64,000 nt of DNA from Aeromicrobium sp. Leaf350 (GCF_916858655.1 NZ_CAKASL010000001.1:1674001-1738000); one strand, 5' to 3'; positions 50,155-59,204 are shown, counted from the first letter of the stretch. Translations and numbers: made by a program. Notes: generated by a model not told the origin, from the letters alone.

Positions 50155-50889
50155 GTGACGACGTGGCGGAGCATGGTGGCAGCAGGGACGACGGTCGTGG
50201 CCCTGGTGGTCCTTGCGGCCTGTGGCGGGGACGACCCCGGGCCCGAGCCGACCCCCGAACCGACGACGACGCAGGACGACGACGCTCCCGAGGAGCTCAC
50301 GGGACAGCAGCTGCGGTCCGCGCTGCTGCGCATCGAGGACATCCCCTCTTCGCTCGGCACCGACTTCGAGAGCGCGCGACAGGCCGAGACGACCGGCGAC
50401 TCCGACGTCACCGACGGGGCGCCCGAGTGCAGCGAGTACCTGAGCGGCGACTACGGCGGCGAGGAGAGCGACCGCTACGAGTACGAGTTCCGCGACAACG
50501 TCGTCGTCACGGCGGTCTACACGACGATCCGCAGCTTCGAGGACGGTGACGTCGACGACGAGCTCGAGGCGATCCGCGACATCTTCGCGGTCTGCGACCG
50601 GTTCGAGGTGACGCCGGACGACGTGCCGATCGAGGTGGCGGTCGAGCTGACCGACTTCGCCGACCTGGAGGGCTTCGAGGACCTGGGCGAGGACGGGCTG
50701 CGGCTGCACTTCACGCTCTCCGAGGGCGGTGTCCCGACGCGGTCGATGTACTACCACTTCATCCAGATCGGCGACTTCGTCGCGCAGGCCGGCGGGCAGC
50801 TGGCCGCCGACGGTGATCCGGCTCCGTTCCTCGAGCTCGTCACGACGGCGGAGGGGAAGCTGCAGGACCTCGTCGACGAGGTGGGGTGA
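50155..50889 (+). CDS. Lipoprotein, second of three tandem paralogues
   Basis: 244 residues from GTG 50155, with GAAGGAGA six bases upstream. Lipobox VLAAC, acidic/Pro linker, then LTGQQLRSALLRIEDIPSSLGTDF, PECSEYLSGDYG, IRSFEDGDVDDELEAIRDIFAVCDRFEV. It keeps the two Cys and the block order of its neighbours but is diverged throughout, so the duplication is old. Gap of 25 bp to the first copy; probably one transcript. Confidence 0.78.
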   Translation: MTTWRSMVAAGTTVVALVVLAACGGDDPGPEPTPEPTTTQDDDAPEELTGQQLRSALLRIEDIPSSLGTDFESARQAETTGDSDVTDGAPECSEYLSGDYGGEESDRYEYEFRDNVVVTAVYTTIRSFEDGDVDDELEAIRDIFAVCDRFEVTPDDVPIEVAVELTDFADLEGFEDLGEDGLRLHFTLSEGGVPTRSMYYHFIQIGDFVAQAGGQLAADGDPAPFLELVTTAEGKLQDLVDEVG

Positions 50890-50979
50890 TTCGGAGAGAT
50901 GACGGGCAGGTCGGTGGGAACATTCTCGAGAGCCGACGCATCTGACCGTCGTCACTCCCCGACCTGTGAGGACCCCGAG

Positions 50980-51741
50980 ATGAAGACTCGTGCCCGCCAG
51001 CCCCGTTCCCTCCGCCCCCGTTCCCTCCGCCTCGCCGCCCCGGCCGCGGTCCTGTCCGCCCTGCTGCTCGTCAGCGCGTGCGGCGGCGACGACTCCGACC
51101 CCGATCCCGACCCCACGCCGTCCGAGACGGCCGAGGACGAGGAGACCGGGCTGTCGAAGGGCGACCTCGAGGACGCGCTGCTGACCGAGGACGACGTCGC
51201 CGACCTCGCGAGCGACATCGAGGAGGTCGAGGTCAACGAGGGCGAGATCACCGGTGACGACATCGTCGACGGCGACGAGGCGTGCGCCGCGTTCCTCGAC
51301 GACGACTACGGCATCGAGGAGGAGGAGAAGGCCGAGACGGAGTTCGAGTCCGAGGCCGACCAGATCAGCGTCTACTCCACGATCGAGTCGTACGCCGAGG
51401 GCGAGGCCGCGGAGGAGCTCGAGGCCACCCGCGACCTCTTCTCGGAGTGCTCGACCTTCACGGTCGACCTCGACGGCCAGGCGGTCACGGTCGACGTGCT
51501 CACGATCGACATCAGCGACCTCGACGGCTACGACCTCGGTGACGAGGGCCTGGCGGTCGACCTGACCTTCTCGGTCGAGGGCGCCGAGGTGCTGCGCCAG
51601 GGCTACACGCTGGTCCGCATCGACGACGTGCTGACGATCAGCGGCGCCGCGACGGTGGGCGACCTCGGCGACGACATCATGCTGACGATCACCGAGGCCG
51701 CCGTCGACCGCCTCCAGACCGTCCTCGACGACGCCGCCTGA
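50980..51741 (+). CDS. Lipoprotein, third of three tandem paralogues
   Basis: 253 residues from ATG 50980 (MKTRARQPRSLRPRSLR; an upstream in-frame start at 50899 would put a non-signal extension first). Lipobox LLVSAC, very acidic linker, then LSKGDLEDALLTEDDVADLASDI, DEACAAFLDDDYG, IESYAEGEAAEELEATRDLFSECSTFTV. This is the most acidic of the three. Terminator hairpin immediately follows its stop. Confidence 0.8.
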   Translation: MKTRARQPRSLRPRSLRLAAPAAVLSALLLVSACGGDDSDPDPDPTPSETAEDEETGLSKGDLEDALLTEDDVADLASDIEEVEVNEGEITGDDIVDGDEACAAFLDDDYGIEEEEKAETEFESEADQISVYSTIESYAEGEAAEELEATRDLFSECSTFTVDLDGQAVTVDVLTIDISDLDGYDLGDEGLAVDLTFSVEGAEVLRQGYTLVRIDDVLTISGAATVGDLGDDIMLTITEAAVDRLQTVLDDAA

Positions 51742-51742
51742 C

Positions 51743-51761
51743 CCACCCCCTCCTGGGGTGG
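51743..51761. terminator. Bidirectional terminator between lipoprotein and enoyl-CoA hydratase genes
   Basis: CCACCCC (51743-51749), loop CTCCT, GGGGTGG (51755-51761), then TTCAGGG. It is the only structure in the 27-bp gap between the convergent stops. Confidence 0.65.
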
Positions 51762-51768
51762 TTCAGGG

Positions 51769-52518
51769 TCAGCGCTTGAAGCGCTCGGCGAAGGCGGCGA
51801 ACTCGTCGCTCGCGAGCGAGGAGGCCTGGGCCCAGGACTCGACGTCGAGGGTCGTGGCGAGGTCGCTGGTCGACGCGACGCGCACCGACTCCTTGACGTC
51901 GGCCATGAGGCGGGGGTTGCGGGTCGCGTAGAGCGCGGCGAGCTCGGCGGCGCGTGCCTTCGGGTCGTCGACGAGCTCCTGCGCGAGGCCGAGCCGCAGG
52001 GCGGTGTCGGCGTCGACCGGAGCCCCGGCGTACAGCACCGCGGCCGCGTTGCCGGCGCCCAGGCGCTGGGTCAGCATCCACGTGCACCCGCCTCCGGGGT
52101 GCAGGCCGATCGCGGTGAACGTCGCGCTGAACTTCGCCTCGGGGCCGGCCACGATGACGTCGCAGGCCAGCGCGATGTTGAGGCCCGCGCCGACCGCCGG
52201 ACCCTGCACCGCGGCGACGGTCGGGATCGTGAGGTCGCGCAGCGGCAGGAACGAGTCGTACACGCCGAGGAGCACCTGGCGGAGCACGCCGGTCGGGCGC
52301 GTGCGGTCGCCGAAGAGGCTGTCGAGATCGGCCCCCGCGCAGAAGGCCCGTCCCTCGCCCGTGACGACCAGCGCCCGCGCCTCCGCGTCGTCCGCCACGG
52401 CGTCGATCGCGGCGCGCAGCTCGTCCAGCAGCGGCCGGTCGAGGGCGTTCAGCCGGTCGGGAGCGGTGAGCGTGATGGTGCGGACGCCGCCGTCGGCGGT
52501 CAGGTCGACGAGTGACAT
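51769..52518 (-). CDS. Enoyl-CoA hydratase/isomerase (crotonase family)
   Basis: 249 residues from ATG 52518. Crotonase fold: LTAPDRLNALDRPLLDEL, oxyanion-hole and CoA motif GRAFCAGADLDSL, AAVQGPAVGAGLNIALACDVIVAG, and FTAIGLHPGGGCTWMLTQRLG. One of the two usual catalytic Glu positions seems replaced (FTAIGLHPGGG where hydratases have a Glu-rich xEExxLG), so an isomerase or other crotonase reaction is possible. Divergent from the hydrolase gene, 30 bp apart. Confidence 0.85.
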   Translation of the reverse strand: MSLVDLTADGGVRTITLTAPDRLNALDRPLLDELRAAIDAVADDAEARALVVTGEGRAFCAGADLDSLFGDRTRPTGVLRQVLLGVYDSFLPLRDLTIPTVAAVQGPAVGAGLNIALACDVIVAGPEAKFSATFTAIGLHPGGGCTWMLTQRLGAGNAAAVLYAGAPVDADTALRLGLAQELVDDPKARAAELAALYATRNPRLMADVKESVRVASTSDLATTLDVESWAQASSLASDEFAAFAERFKR

Positions 52519-52548
52519 GGTGCCAGCGTAGGCGGTTAGTCTCGGTCC

Positions 52549-53451
52549 ATGAGCGCCGAGATCGCCGCCGGGATGCCCCAGCTCGAGGGCGTCGAGCACC
52601 GCTGGATCGACGTCGACGGGGTGCGTATCCACGTCGCCGAGGCAGGGGTCGGCAACGACGGCCCGCCGATCGTCCTGATCCACGGCTGGCCCCAGCACTG
52701 GTGGTGCTGGCACCACGTCATCCCGCTGCTGGCCGAGCGCCACCACGTCGTCGCGCTCGACAGCCGCGGAGCCGGCTGGAGCGACGCGCCGTCGCCCGGC
52801 GGCGACACCTACGACAAGCGCGTCGTCGCCGACGAGCTGGCGGCAGTCATCACGCAGCTGGGTCTGGATCGCCCGGTGGTGGTGGGCCACGACTGGGGCG
52901 CGTGGCTCGCGATCCTGATCGGCGGTCGTCATCCCGAGCTGACCCGGGGCGTCGTGGCCACCGCGATCGTCGCGCCCTGGGCCAAGATCGAGACCAAGGA
53001 CCTGTGGCGCTTCCTCTACCAGCCGCTCGTGGGCGGGCCGTGGGGCGCGTTCCTGCAGCGCGGGCTCGGCCAGGTGGTGCTGCGACGCGTGTTCGCGCTC
53101 GGGTCGCGCGACGGCAAGCCGTGGTCGGAGCGAGCCGTCGAGCCGTACCTCGCGCGCTTCCGCGAGCCGGCGCGGGCGGCGGCCGGTCGCTCGACCTACG
53201 CGACCTTCCTGACCCGGGAGTTCCGAGCCGTGCAGAAGCGCACCTATCAGGCGCCGTACGACCACGTGCCGCTGCTGTTCCTGCCGGGCCGTCGCGACGG
53301 GGTGCTGGTGCCGCGCATCGTCGCGGGCGGCCTGGTGCGCCCGACCATGTCGATGCACGTCGTCGACGACGCGGGCCACTGGGTGCCCGAGGAGCAGCCG
53401 GAGGTGCTCGTCGAGCACGTCGAGGCGTTCATCGCCGGCCTCGACGCCTGA
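52549..53451 (+). CDS. Alpha/beta hydrolase, epoxide-hydrolase-like
   Basis: 300 residues. HGWPQHWW is the HGxP oxyanion motif of epoxide hydrolases and haloalkane dehalogenases; the nucleophile is Asp in VVGHDWGAWLA, and the base is His in DDAGHWVPEEQPE. The Asp nucleophile rules out a simple serine esterase. Cytoplasmic. The substrate is unknown; the nearby crotonase gene gives no firm pathway link. Confidence 0.86.
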   Translation: MSAEIAAGMPQLEGVEHRWIDVDGVRIHVAEAGVGNDGPPIVLIHGWPQHWWCWHHVIPLLAERHHVVALDSRGAGWSDAPSPGGDTYDKRVVADELAAVITQLGLDRPVVVGHDWGAWLAILIGGRHPELTRGVVATAIVAPWAKIETKDLWRFLYQPLVGGPWGAFLQRGLGQVVLRRVFALGSRDGKPWSERAVEPYLARFREPARAAAGRSTYATFLTREFRAVQKRTYQAPYDHVPLLFLPGRRDGVLVPRIVAGGLVRPTMSMHVVDDAGHWVPEEQPEVLVEHVEAFIAGLDA

Positions 53452-53460
53452 CCCGACGGC

Positions 53461-53478
53461 CTGGTCCAGTCGGACCAG
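53461..53478. terminator. Small hairpin after the epoxide-hydrolase-like gene
   Basis: CTGGTCC (53461-53467), loop AGTC, GGACCAG (53472-53478), ten bases after the stop. Perfect 7-bp stem without a T tract. Possibly a weak terminator. Confidence 0.5.
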
Positions 53479-53604
53479 CGCGGGATGGTCCCTTCGAGCA
53501 GTATTCGCCGGTGACGCCCGGATCTGGTCGGCACGGCCCCCGCCGGACGGGAGGATGTGACCTGGCGTGTCGTGTCGACCGCCATCGCCTGATCGGGAGA
53601 ACTC

Positions 53605-54927
53605 ATGCGTCGTCGTCCTCGTCCTGCCCGCACGCTCGTGAGCCGGATGGCCATCGCCTCGGCCGCCGGCCTGGCCGTGGTCGCCTCCGGCGGCACCGCC
53701 GCCCTCGCCGAGGACTCGTCGCCGGCTGACGAGATCGCCCCGGGTGACTCCTCCTCGGTGACCGAGGACGACACCACGCCCGAGACCCCGGTCGAGGAGA
53801 CGCCCGAGACGCCCGCCGAGACGCAGCCCGAGGGCACCGAGACGGCTGAGCCGGGCACGGACTCCGAGGCGGGCGACGACGCGGCCGAGGAGACCGGCGA
53901 CGAGGCGGCCCAGCCCCTGGTGCTCGCCGACTACGGCACGCAGAAGGTCCGCATCGGCGTGCAGCAGGCCGACGGCTCCTGGCTCTCGCCGAGTGCGAGC
54001 CTGCTCGGCACGACGATGTCGATCACGATCACGGGCGTCACGGACGACGAGGGCCAGCCGCTGCCCGACGAGACCACGTCGTGCGTCGTGGAGTTCGAGG
54101 ACCGCGAGGACGAGGGCGACGCCTACGCGGACTGCGACGTCGTGAGCGACGAGGACGGCTCCCTGTACCTGGAGGCCGGTGAGTCGGCCACGATCACGGT
54201 CACCTCGGTGCCGACCGGTGTCGTCATCGCGCCGACGACCCAGGTCGTGAACCCCTGCCTCACCGACGACTGCCCGTCATTCCCGGACGCGACCTTCGTC
54301 GACTTCGACGCCTCGTCGACGCCCGCGGCGATCTCGGCGAGCACCCCGGCCGGCCAGCCGGTCGTGCTCGACGTGGTCGGCCCGATCGACTTCGGCCTCG
54401 ACAACGCCGTCACGGGCCTGACCGTCACGAGCCAGCCCGGCAACGGCACCGCCGTGGTCACCGGCGACCTCCCGCCCGTGCCCGAGGAGCCGGTCGACCC
54501 CGAGGGTCCGGGCGAGGAGGGCCCCGGCGGCGGCGGCCCGGTCCCGGAGCTGGCCCTGGCGCAGGCCCCGGTCGTCGCGGCCGCGCCGTCCGGGACCGCG
54601 CGCATCGTCTTCACGCCGAACGCCGGCTTCGTGGGCACCAACACCTTCGGCTACGCCATCGCGACGCAGAACGGCACGCTCACCGGCACGGCGACGATCA
54701 CCGTGACCGCCGCGGCCGTCACGCCGCCCGTCGTGACCTCGCCGGTCGGCTCGGGCCTCGGCACCGGAACCGGTCGCCCGGTCCGCGCCGGTGGCACCCT
54801 GCCCAGCACGGGTGGCCCGGCTGCGGAGCTGCTCGCTCTCGGTGCGGTCCTCGTGGTCGCCGGTGCGGGCGTCGGGACGATGGCGGCGCGCCGCCGGTCG
54901 GACCGCGAGCGTGCCCTCGTCGGCTGA
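53605..54927 (+). CDS. LPXTG-anchored secreted protein
   Basis: 440 residues, GGGAGA seven bases before the ATG. Signal peptide (RPARTLVSRMAIASAAGLAVVASGG...ALAE), an acidic Glu/Thr/Pro stalk (~35-105), a beta-rich middle region with Cys pairs (SCVVEFED, DADCD; NPCLTDDC), a Gly/Pro/Glu linker, an Ig-like cadherin-type stretch (ARIVFTPNAGFVGTNTFGYAIATQNG), and a sorting signal LPSTG, hydrophobic helix and RRRSDRER. Second sortase substrate in the window. Function unknown; likely a wall surface protein. Confidence 0.85.
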   Translation: MRRRPRPARTLVSRMAIASAAGLAVVASGGTAALAEDSSPADEIAPGDSSSVTEDDTTPETPVEETPETPAETQPEGTETAEPGTDSEAGDDAAEETGDEAAQPLVLADYGTQKVRIGVQQADGSWLSPSASLLGTTMSITITGVTDDEGQPLPDETTSCVVEFEDREDEGDAYADCDVVSDEDGSLYLEAGESATITVTSVPTGVVIAPTTQVVNPCLTDDCPSFPDATFVDFDASSTPAAISASTPAGQPVVLDVVGPIDFGLDNAVTGLTVTSQPGNGTAVVTGDLPPVPEEPVDPEGPGEEGPGGGGPVPELALAQAPVVAAAPSGTARIVFTPNAGFVGTNTFGYAIATQNGTLTGTATITVTAAAVTPPVVTSPVGSGLGTGTGRPVRAGGTLPSTGGPAAELLALGAVLVVAGAGVGTMAARRRSDRERALVG

Positions 54928-55567
54928 CCCGAGGTCGGTCCCGGCCGGGCTGACGCAGGTCGTCGCGCTCGGCCCGGACGACTTCCCGGTGTGGCTGGCC
55001 GTCCTCCTCTCGGAGGACGGCCAGGACCCGCCCCCGGTGGTGCTGCCCGAGGCGGCGGCGACCGAGCGGGTCGGCGACGCCTGGCTGACCCGCGCCCGCC
55101 TCGGCGAGGTCGGACAGGTCACCGCGATCGAGGTCAGCGCCCTGGTGGCACCGAAGGCCCCGCCGATGTGGTTCGCCGAGGTGCCCGAGACGGGCCCGCC
55201 GCGGGCGCTCAACCTCGTGGCGTTCGCGGGCTTCGACGTCGAGCCCGGGTCGGTGCTCGACATGGCGGCCCAGCTCGAGGTCAGGGGCCTGTCGGGCGAG
55301 CAGCAGATCGGCGCGATCCGCTGGTACCCGGACACGGGTGAGATGGACCAGGCCTACGTGGCTCCCGACTGGCGTCGGCGCAGCATCGCCACGGCGCTCA
55401 TGGGTGCGTGCGCGACGTACAACCTCGCGATCGGGAAGCCGATGGGCTGGGGCGACGGTCAGCGCACCGCGATGGGCGAGAAGTGGCGCAACAGCCACGG
55501 CTGGGGTCACCGCGCCGCCGACCTGGAGGCCCTCGCGCCCCCGATGACCCCGCCCGACCAGCGCTGA
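54911..55567 (+). CDS. GNAT-like acetyltransferase
   Basis: 218 residues if GTG 54911 is used, overlapping the surface-protein gene by 17 bases; no strong ribosome-binding site, so the start is uncertain. The C-terminal half is GNAT-like: QIGAIRWYPDTGEMDQAYVAPDWRRRSIATALMGACATYNL, with the acetyl-CoA loop WRRRSIATAL in place of the usual Q/RxxGxG/A (one Gly lost). The N-terminal half is not recognised. Acceptor unknown. Confidence 0.65.
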   Translation: MPSSADPRSVPAGLTQVVALGPDDFPVWLAVLLSEDGQDPPPVVLPEAAATERVGDAWLTRARLGEVGQVTAIEVSALVAPKAPPMWFAEVPETGPPRALNLVAFAGFDVEPGSVLDMAAQLEVRGLSGEQQIGAIRWYPDTGEMDQAYVAPDWRRRSIATALMGACATYNLAIGKPMGWGDGQRTAMGEKWRNSHGWGHRAADLEALAPPMTPPDQR

Positions 55568-55628
55568 CCCTCGACAGGAGAACCGCGACTCACCAGGATG
55601 GTGGCACCGCTACCTCTGGAGGAGTTCC

Positions 55629-56192
55629 GTGCGCCAGGTCATCGTCACCGCGTTCGTGTCGCTCGACGGGGTCATGGAGGCCCCGGGCGGCGAGCCGGGC
55701 TATCGCAACTCCGGCTGGACGTTCAAGGACGTCGAGTTCGTGCCCGAGGCCTACGAGATCAAGGGGACGGAGCAGGCCGAGGCGGGAGCGCTCCTGCTCG
55801 GCCGCACCTCGTACGAGGCCTTCGCCCCGGTCTGGCCCACGATGGAGGAGTTCGCCGCGTACAACGCGATGCCGCGCTACGTCGTGTCGACCACGCTGCA
55901 GTCCGACGACGATCGCTGGCCGGCCACGATCCTCCGGTCGGTCGATGACGTGGCGGCGTTGAAGGAGACTGACGGCGGGCCGATCTCGGTCCACGGGAGC
56001 GCGACGCTCGGAGCGTCGCTCGCCGACGCGGGCCTGGTCGACCGCTACCACCTGCTGGTCTTCCCCCTGCTGCTCGGCGCGGGGCGTCGGCTGTTCAGCC
56101 AGGCCGACCAGGACACGGTGAAGCTCCGGCTCGTGGACCACGCGGTCTACGCCAACGGCATCCAGAAGCAGGTCCTCGACGTCGTGCGCTGA
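55629..56192 (+). CDS. Dihydrofolate-reductase-fold protein (RibD C-terminal-like)
   Basis: 187 residues from GTG 55629, preceded by a good CTGGAGGAG. The pattern VTAFVSLDGVMEAPGG, LLLGRTSYEAFAPVWP, YVVSTTL, ISVHGSATLGASLADAGLVDRYHLLVFPLLLGAGRRLF is the YyaP/YwjB-type dihydrofolate reductase family, NADPH-dependent reductases of unknown substrate. Actinobacteria have many copies. Monocistronic. Confidence 0.9.
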   Translation: MRQVIVTAFVSLDGVMEAPGGEPGYRNSGWTFKDVEFVPEAYEIKGTEQAEAGALLLGRTSYEAFAPVWPTMEEFAAYNAMPRYVVSTTLQSDDDRWPATILRSVDDVAALKETDGGPISVHGSATLGASLADAGLVDRYHLLVFPLLLGAGRRLFSQADQDTVKLRLVDHAVYANGIQKQVLDVVR

Positions 56193-56226
56193 CGCCGTGG
56201 CTCGGTCACGCTTGCCGGGCAAGGGC

Positions 56227-56616
56227 CTACGACCGCCGGAAGCGGTCCATGGCTCGGCGCTCGCGCTTCGTCGGGCGTCCCGCTCCCGGGTCGCGCCGCG
56301 GCATCGCGAGGCGCACCTCGCGCGGCTCTGGCGGCGGGGAGTGGTCCTCGTAGCACTCGACCGCGACGCTGGCGCCGACGCGCTTGCTGAGCAGTCGCTT
56401 CACGACGACCACCCGCACGCCGCCCGGCGTGGTCGCCTCGATGCGGTCGCCCACGCGGACCGGCTGCGACGGCTTGGCACGCTTGCCGCCGAGGTGCACG
56501 TGCCCGCCCTTGCAGGCCGTCGTCGCGGCCGATCGGCTGCCGAACAGACGCACCGACCACACCCACGCGTCGAGGCGCACGCTCGCCGTTCCGGCGTCCG
56601 GGGTCGATCCGCTCAC
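56227..56616 (-). CDS. S4 RNA-binding domain protein (Hsp15-like)
   Basis: 129 residues. S4 domain at the N-terminus: VRLDAWVWSVRLFGSRSAATTACKGGHVHLGGKRAKPSQPVRVGDRIEA, the typical alpha-L RNA-binding motif of HslR/Hsp15, which rescues stalled 50S subunits with nascent chains in E. coli. The C-terminal RPTKRERRAMDRFRRS is basic, as in Hsp15. Divergent from a second S4-domain gene 32 bp away. Confidence 0.88.
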   Translation of the reverse strand: MSGSTPDAGTASVRLDAWVWSVRLFGSRSAATTACKGGHVHLGGKRAKPSQPVRVGDRIEATTPGGVRVVVVKRLLSKRVGASVAVECYEDHSPPPEPREVRLAMPRRDPGAGRPTKRERRAMDRFRRS

Positions 56617-56648
56617 GCGCCCGAGCCTACGTGCGGCACGCTGGTGCC

Positions 56649-56873
56649 ATGGACATCGAGGACGTGCCGATCACGGGCGACATGATCCGCCTGGGCCAGC
56701 TGCTGAAGTTCACCAACGTGGCCGAGTCGGGAGCGGACGCCGCCGCGATCGTCGCGTCGGGTGACGTCACCGTGGGCGGCGAGGTCGAGACGAGGCGTGG
56801 CCGACAGCTGGTCAAGGGCGACGTCGTCGAGATCGCGACCCCGCTGGGCACCACGGCGTTCCGCATCGCCTGA
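56649..56873 (+). CDS. Small S4 RNA-binding domain protein (YbcJ/RlbA-like)
   Basis: 74 residues, essentially only an S4 domain: MIRLGQLLKFTNVAESGADAAAIVASGDVTVGGEVETRRGRQLVKGDVVEI. Matches the short YbcJ-type proteins. RNA target unknown. Divergent from the Hsp15-like gene, with the 32-bp gap presumably shared by both promoters. Confidence 0.88.
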   Translation: MDIEDVPITGDMIRLGQLLKFTNVAESGADAAAIVASGDVTVGGEVETRRGRQLVKGDVVEIATPLGTTAFRIA

Positions 56874-56876
56874 CCG

Positions 56877-57818
56877 TCAGGTCGGCGCCGGGGGCAGCTC
56901 GCGCGGCCGCAGGCCGACGACCGCCGCCAGGATCAGCACCCCACCGACGACCGCCGTCGCGGTCAGCTGCTCGTCCAGGAGGATCGCGGCGAGCGCCGCG
57001 GCGCTGAGCGGCTCGACGAGCGTCGCGACGGTGGCCGCCGAGCCGGAGGTCGTGCGCAGGCCTGCGTAGAGCAGCCCGTAGGAGAGCGCCATCGTCGCGA
57101 CACCGAGGTAGACCAGCAGTGCGAGGGCGTCGGGCTCCGTGCTGATGACGGGCCCGGACCCGAGGGCGGCGACCACGAGGAACGGCGCGAGGGCCACCGC
57201 TCCGACGCTCGTCGCACACGTCGTGAGGGCAAGCGGGTCGATCCCGCGGGCCAGGTGGTGACCGAGCACCGTCGTCGCCGCGTACACCGCGCCGGACGCC
57301 ACCGCGAGCACGATCCCGAGCACGGGGGCGTCGCCGGCTCCGCCGTGACCGGCGGACGCCACCGAGACCAGCACGAGACCCGTGAGGGCGGAGACGAGCA
57401 CGACGACCTCGCGCGCCGTGGGTCGCGTGCCCGCACGGGTGTGCTCCCACGCGGCGGCCAGCACCGGTGCGAGGCCGAGCGAGACGACGGTCGCGACGCT
57501 CACGCCGACGGCGAGCACCGACAGGAAGTACAGCGCCTGGTAGACCGCCGTGCAGCACCCGAGGGCGACGACGAGGGCGGGTTGCGCCCGGAACGTGGCG
57601 ACGACCGAACCGAGGCGGCGGGCGACGAGAGCCAGGCCGAGCAGCGCTGCCGTGGCGACCAGCATCCTCCACGCGCTGGTCGTCATCGCGCCCAGGTCGT
57701 GGCGGTCGTTCAGGACCGTGACCACGAGGCCGCCGGTGCCCCAGAGCAGCCCGGCGGCGCACACCTGGGCCAGCCCGATGGCCGACGAGCGCTGCCCGTG
57801 CCCGACGTCGCTCGTCAC
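56877..57818 (-). CDS. EamA-family transporter
   Basis: 313 residues, ten hydrophobic segments, two EamA repeats (IGLAQVCAAGLLWGTGGLVVTVL at the start, VLGIVLAVASGAVYAATTVLG at the second). GLLWGTGG and TLVEPLSAAALAAILLDEQLT are typical family segments. Its stop lies three bases after that of the S4 gene, so transcripts converge without any spacer. Substrate unknown. Confidence 0.86.
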   Translation of the reverse strand: MTSDVGHGQRSSAIGLAQVCAAGLLWGTGGLVVTVLNDRHDLGAMTTSAWRMLVATAALLGLALVARRLGSVVATFRAQPALVVALGCCTAVYQALYFLSVLAVGVSVATVVSLGLAPVLAAAWEHTRAGTRPTAREVVVLVSALTGLVLVSVASAGHGGAGDAPVLGIVLAVASGAVYAATTVLGHHLARGIDPLALTTCATSVGAVALAPFLVVAALGSGPVISTEPDALALLVYLGVATMALSYGLLYAGLRTTSGSAATVATLVEPLSAAALAAILLDEQLTATAVVGGVLILAAVVGLRPRELPPAPT

Positions 57819-57911
57819 GACGTCAGCCTAGAGCGCCGCCGTTCCGGGACCTCTGGCCTGGTGCGCCGCGTACATTGGTCCCTGCCTGGGGGAGACAGGG
57901 AGGTGGTGCGG

Positions 57912-59159
57912 ATGAGCATCGACGACGTGCTGGCCGAGCACCACGTGCTCGACGACCCGCCCGAGGAGTGGCGCTCGATCGTCGAGCTGGCCGCGTTCAT
58001 GGCGCAGGTGCCCATGGCGACGGTCAACATCCTCACCGACGAGTCACAGCACCAGATCTCCGCCGTGGGCTTCGACGCAGCGATCTCGCGTCGCGAGGAC
58101 TCGATGTGTCGCGTCGCGGTCGAGTCGGGCGAGGCGATCGTCGTGGAGGACGCCCGCGTCGACCCCCGGTTCCAGGACAACCCGTTCGTGACGGGCGCCC
58201 TCGGATCGGTCCGGTTCTACGCGTCCACCCCCCTGCGGCTTCCGTCGGGCGACGTGATCGGCACGCTGTGCGTGTTCGACGAGCAGCCGCGGGCGATCGA
58301 ACCGGAACGGCAGGAGTTCCTGCACACCCTGGCCGACCGGATCGTCGACGTGCTCGGCCTCGCCCAGCGCAACCGCGAGCTGCAGGAGTCGCTGCGTCGC
58401 ACCGAGGTGCTGCGTGACGAGCTCCGTCGCTCCAACGACCACCTCTCGGCGTTCGCCGGGCAGGTCAGCCACGACCTCGCCGGCGTGCTGTCGACCGTGA
58501 CGATGTCGCTCGACGTCCTGGACGAGCAGCTCGCCGCCGCTGACGAGAGCTCGGAGTCGGTGCAGTTCTGGGTCGACACGGCCTTGCGCGGCAGCGAGCG
58601 CATGGCCGCAATGGTCAGTGACATCCTCGCGTTCGCGCGCGTCGGTGGCTCGCTCGATCGCAAGCCGCTCCACCTCGACGCCGTGGTCGAGTCGGTGCTG
58701 CTCGACCTCGGCATCCCGGCCGACGACCCGCGTGTCTCCCGGACGCCCCTGCCGGTCGTGGAGGGCGACGCGACGCAGATCGGCTCGGTCATGCAGAACC
58801 TGATCTCGAACGCCCTGAAGTTCGGCGGGGACGAGCCGGTCGTGGAGATCTCCGCGATGCGCGAAGGGGCGGTCTGGGAGGTGCAGGTCGCCGATCGGGG
58901 CGTGGGCATCGAGCCGGCGGACGTGGCGCGGGTCTTCGAGCCGTTGGTCCGTGCGCGCGACGACGTGCCCGGCTCCGGCATCGGTCTGGCCACGTGCCGG
59001 CGCATCATCCAGGCGCACGGCGGGACGATCGGTCTGCGGCCGCGCGAGGGCGACGGCATCGTGGCGTGGTTCCGCCTGCCCGCGGTGGTGGAGGTCCTGG
59101 CGCCGGAGTCCGTGATCCCTCCGCGAGCGGTGAGTCAGCAACCTCTCAGGGGTGCCTGA
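57912..59159 (+). CDS. Cytoplasmic GAF-domain histidine kinase
   Basis: 415 residues from ATG 57912, GGGAGG eight bases upstream (GTG 57906 is possible). A GAF domain (~10-150: FMAQVPMATVNILTDESQHQISAVGFDAAISRREDSMC and FYASTPLRLPSGDVIGTLCVFD) has the short form common in GAF kinases. A linker coil (NRELQESLRRTEVLRDELRRSNDHLSAFAGQ) leads to the HisKA box VSHDLAGVLSTVTMSLDVL, then the ATPase domain (NLISNALKFGG, VADRGVGIEPADV, GSGIGLATCRRI). No membrane helix and no adjacent response regulator, so an orphan cytoplasmic sensor. Confidence 0.9.
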   Translation: MSIDDVLAEHHVLDDPPEEWRSIVELAAFMAQVPMATVNILTDESQHQISAVGFDAAISRREDSMCRVAVESGEAIVVEDARVDPRFQDNPFVTGALGSVRFYASTPLRLPSGDVIGTLCVFDEQPRAIEPERQEFLHTLADRIVDVLGLAQRNRELQESLRRTEVLRDELRRSNDHLSAFAGQVSHDLAGVLSTVTMSLDVLDEQLAAADESSESVQFWVDTALRGSERMAAMVSDILAFARVGGSLDRKPLHLDAVVESVLLDLGIPADDPRVSRTPLPVVEGDATQIGSVMQNLISNALKFGGDEPVVEISAMREGAVWEVQVADRGVGIEPADVARVFEPLVRARDDVPGSGIGLATCRRIIQAHGGTIGLRPREGDGIVAWFRLPAVVEVLAPESVIPPRAVSQQPLRGA

Positions 59160-59204
59160 AGGGTGCTGGTCCACCGCTCCGCGCCGGGTTCCTGACCCGG
59201 GGTC

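Noticed and set aside
53500-53604. DosR-like GGGA...TCCC site before the LPXTG gene
   Set aside because: GGGATGGTCCC at about 53489 is too short and is not matched by a second half-site at the required spacing.
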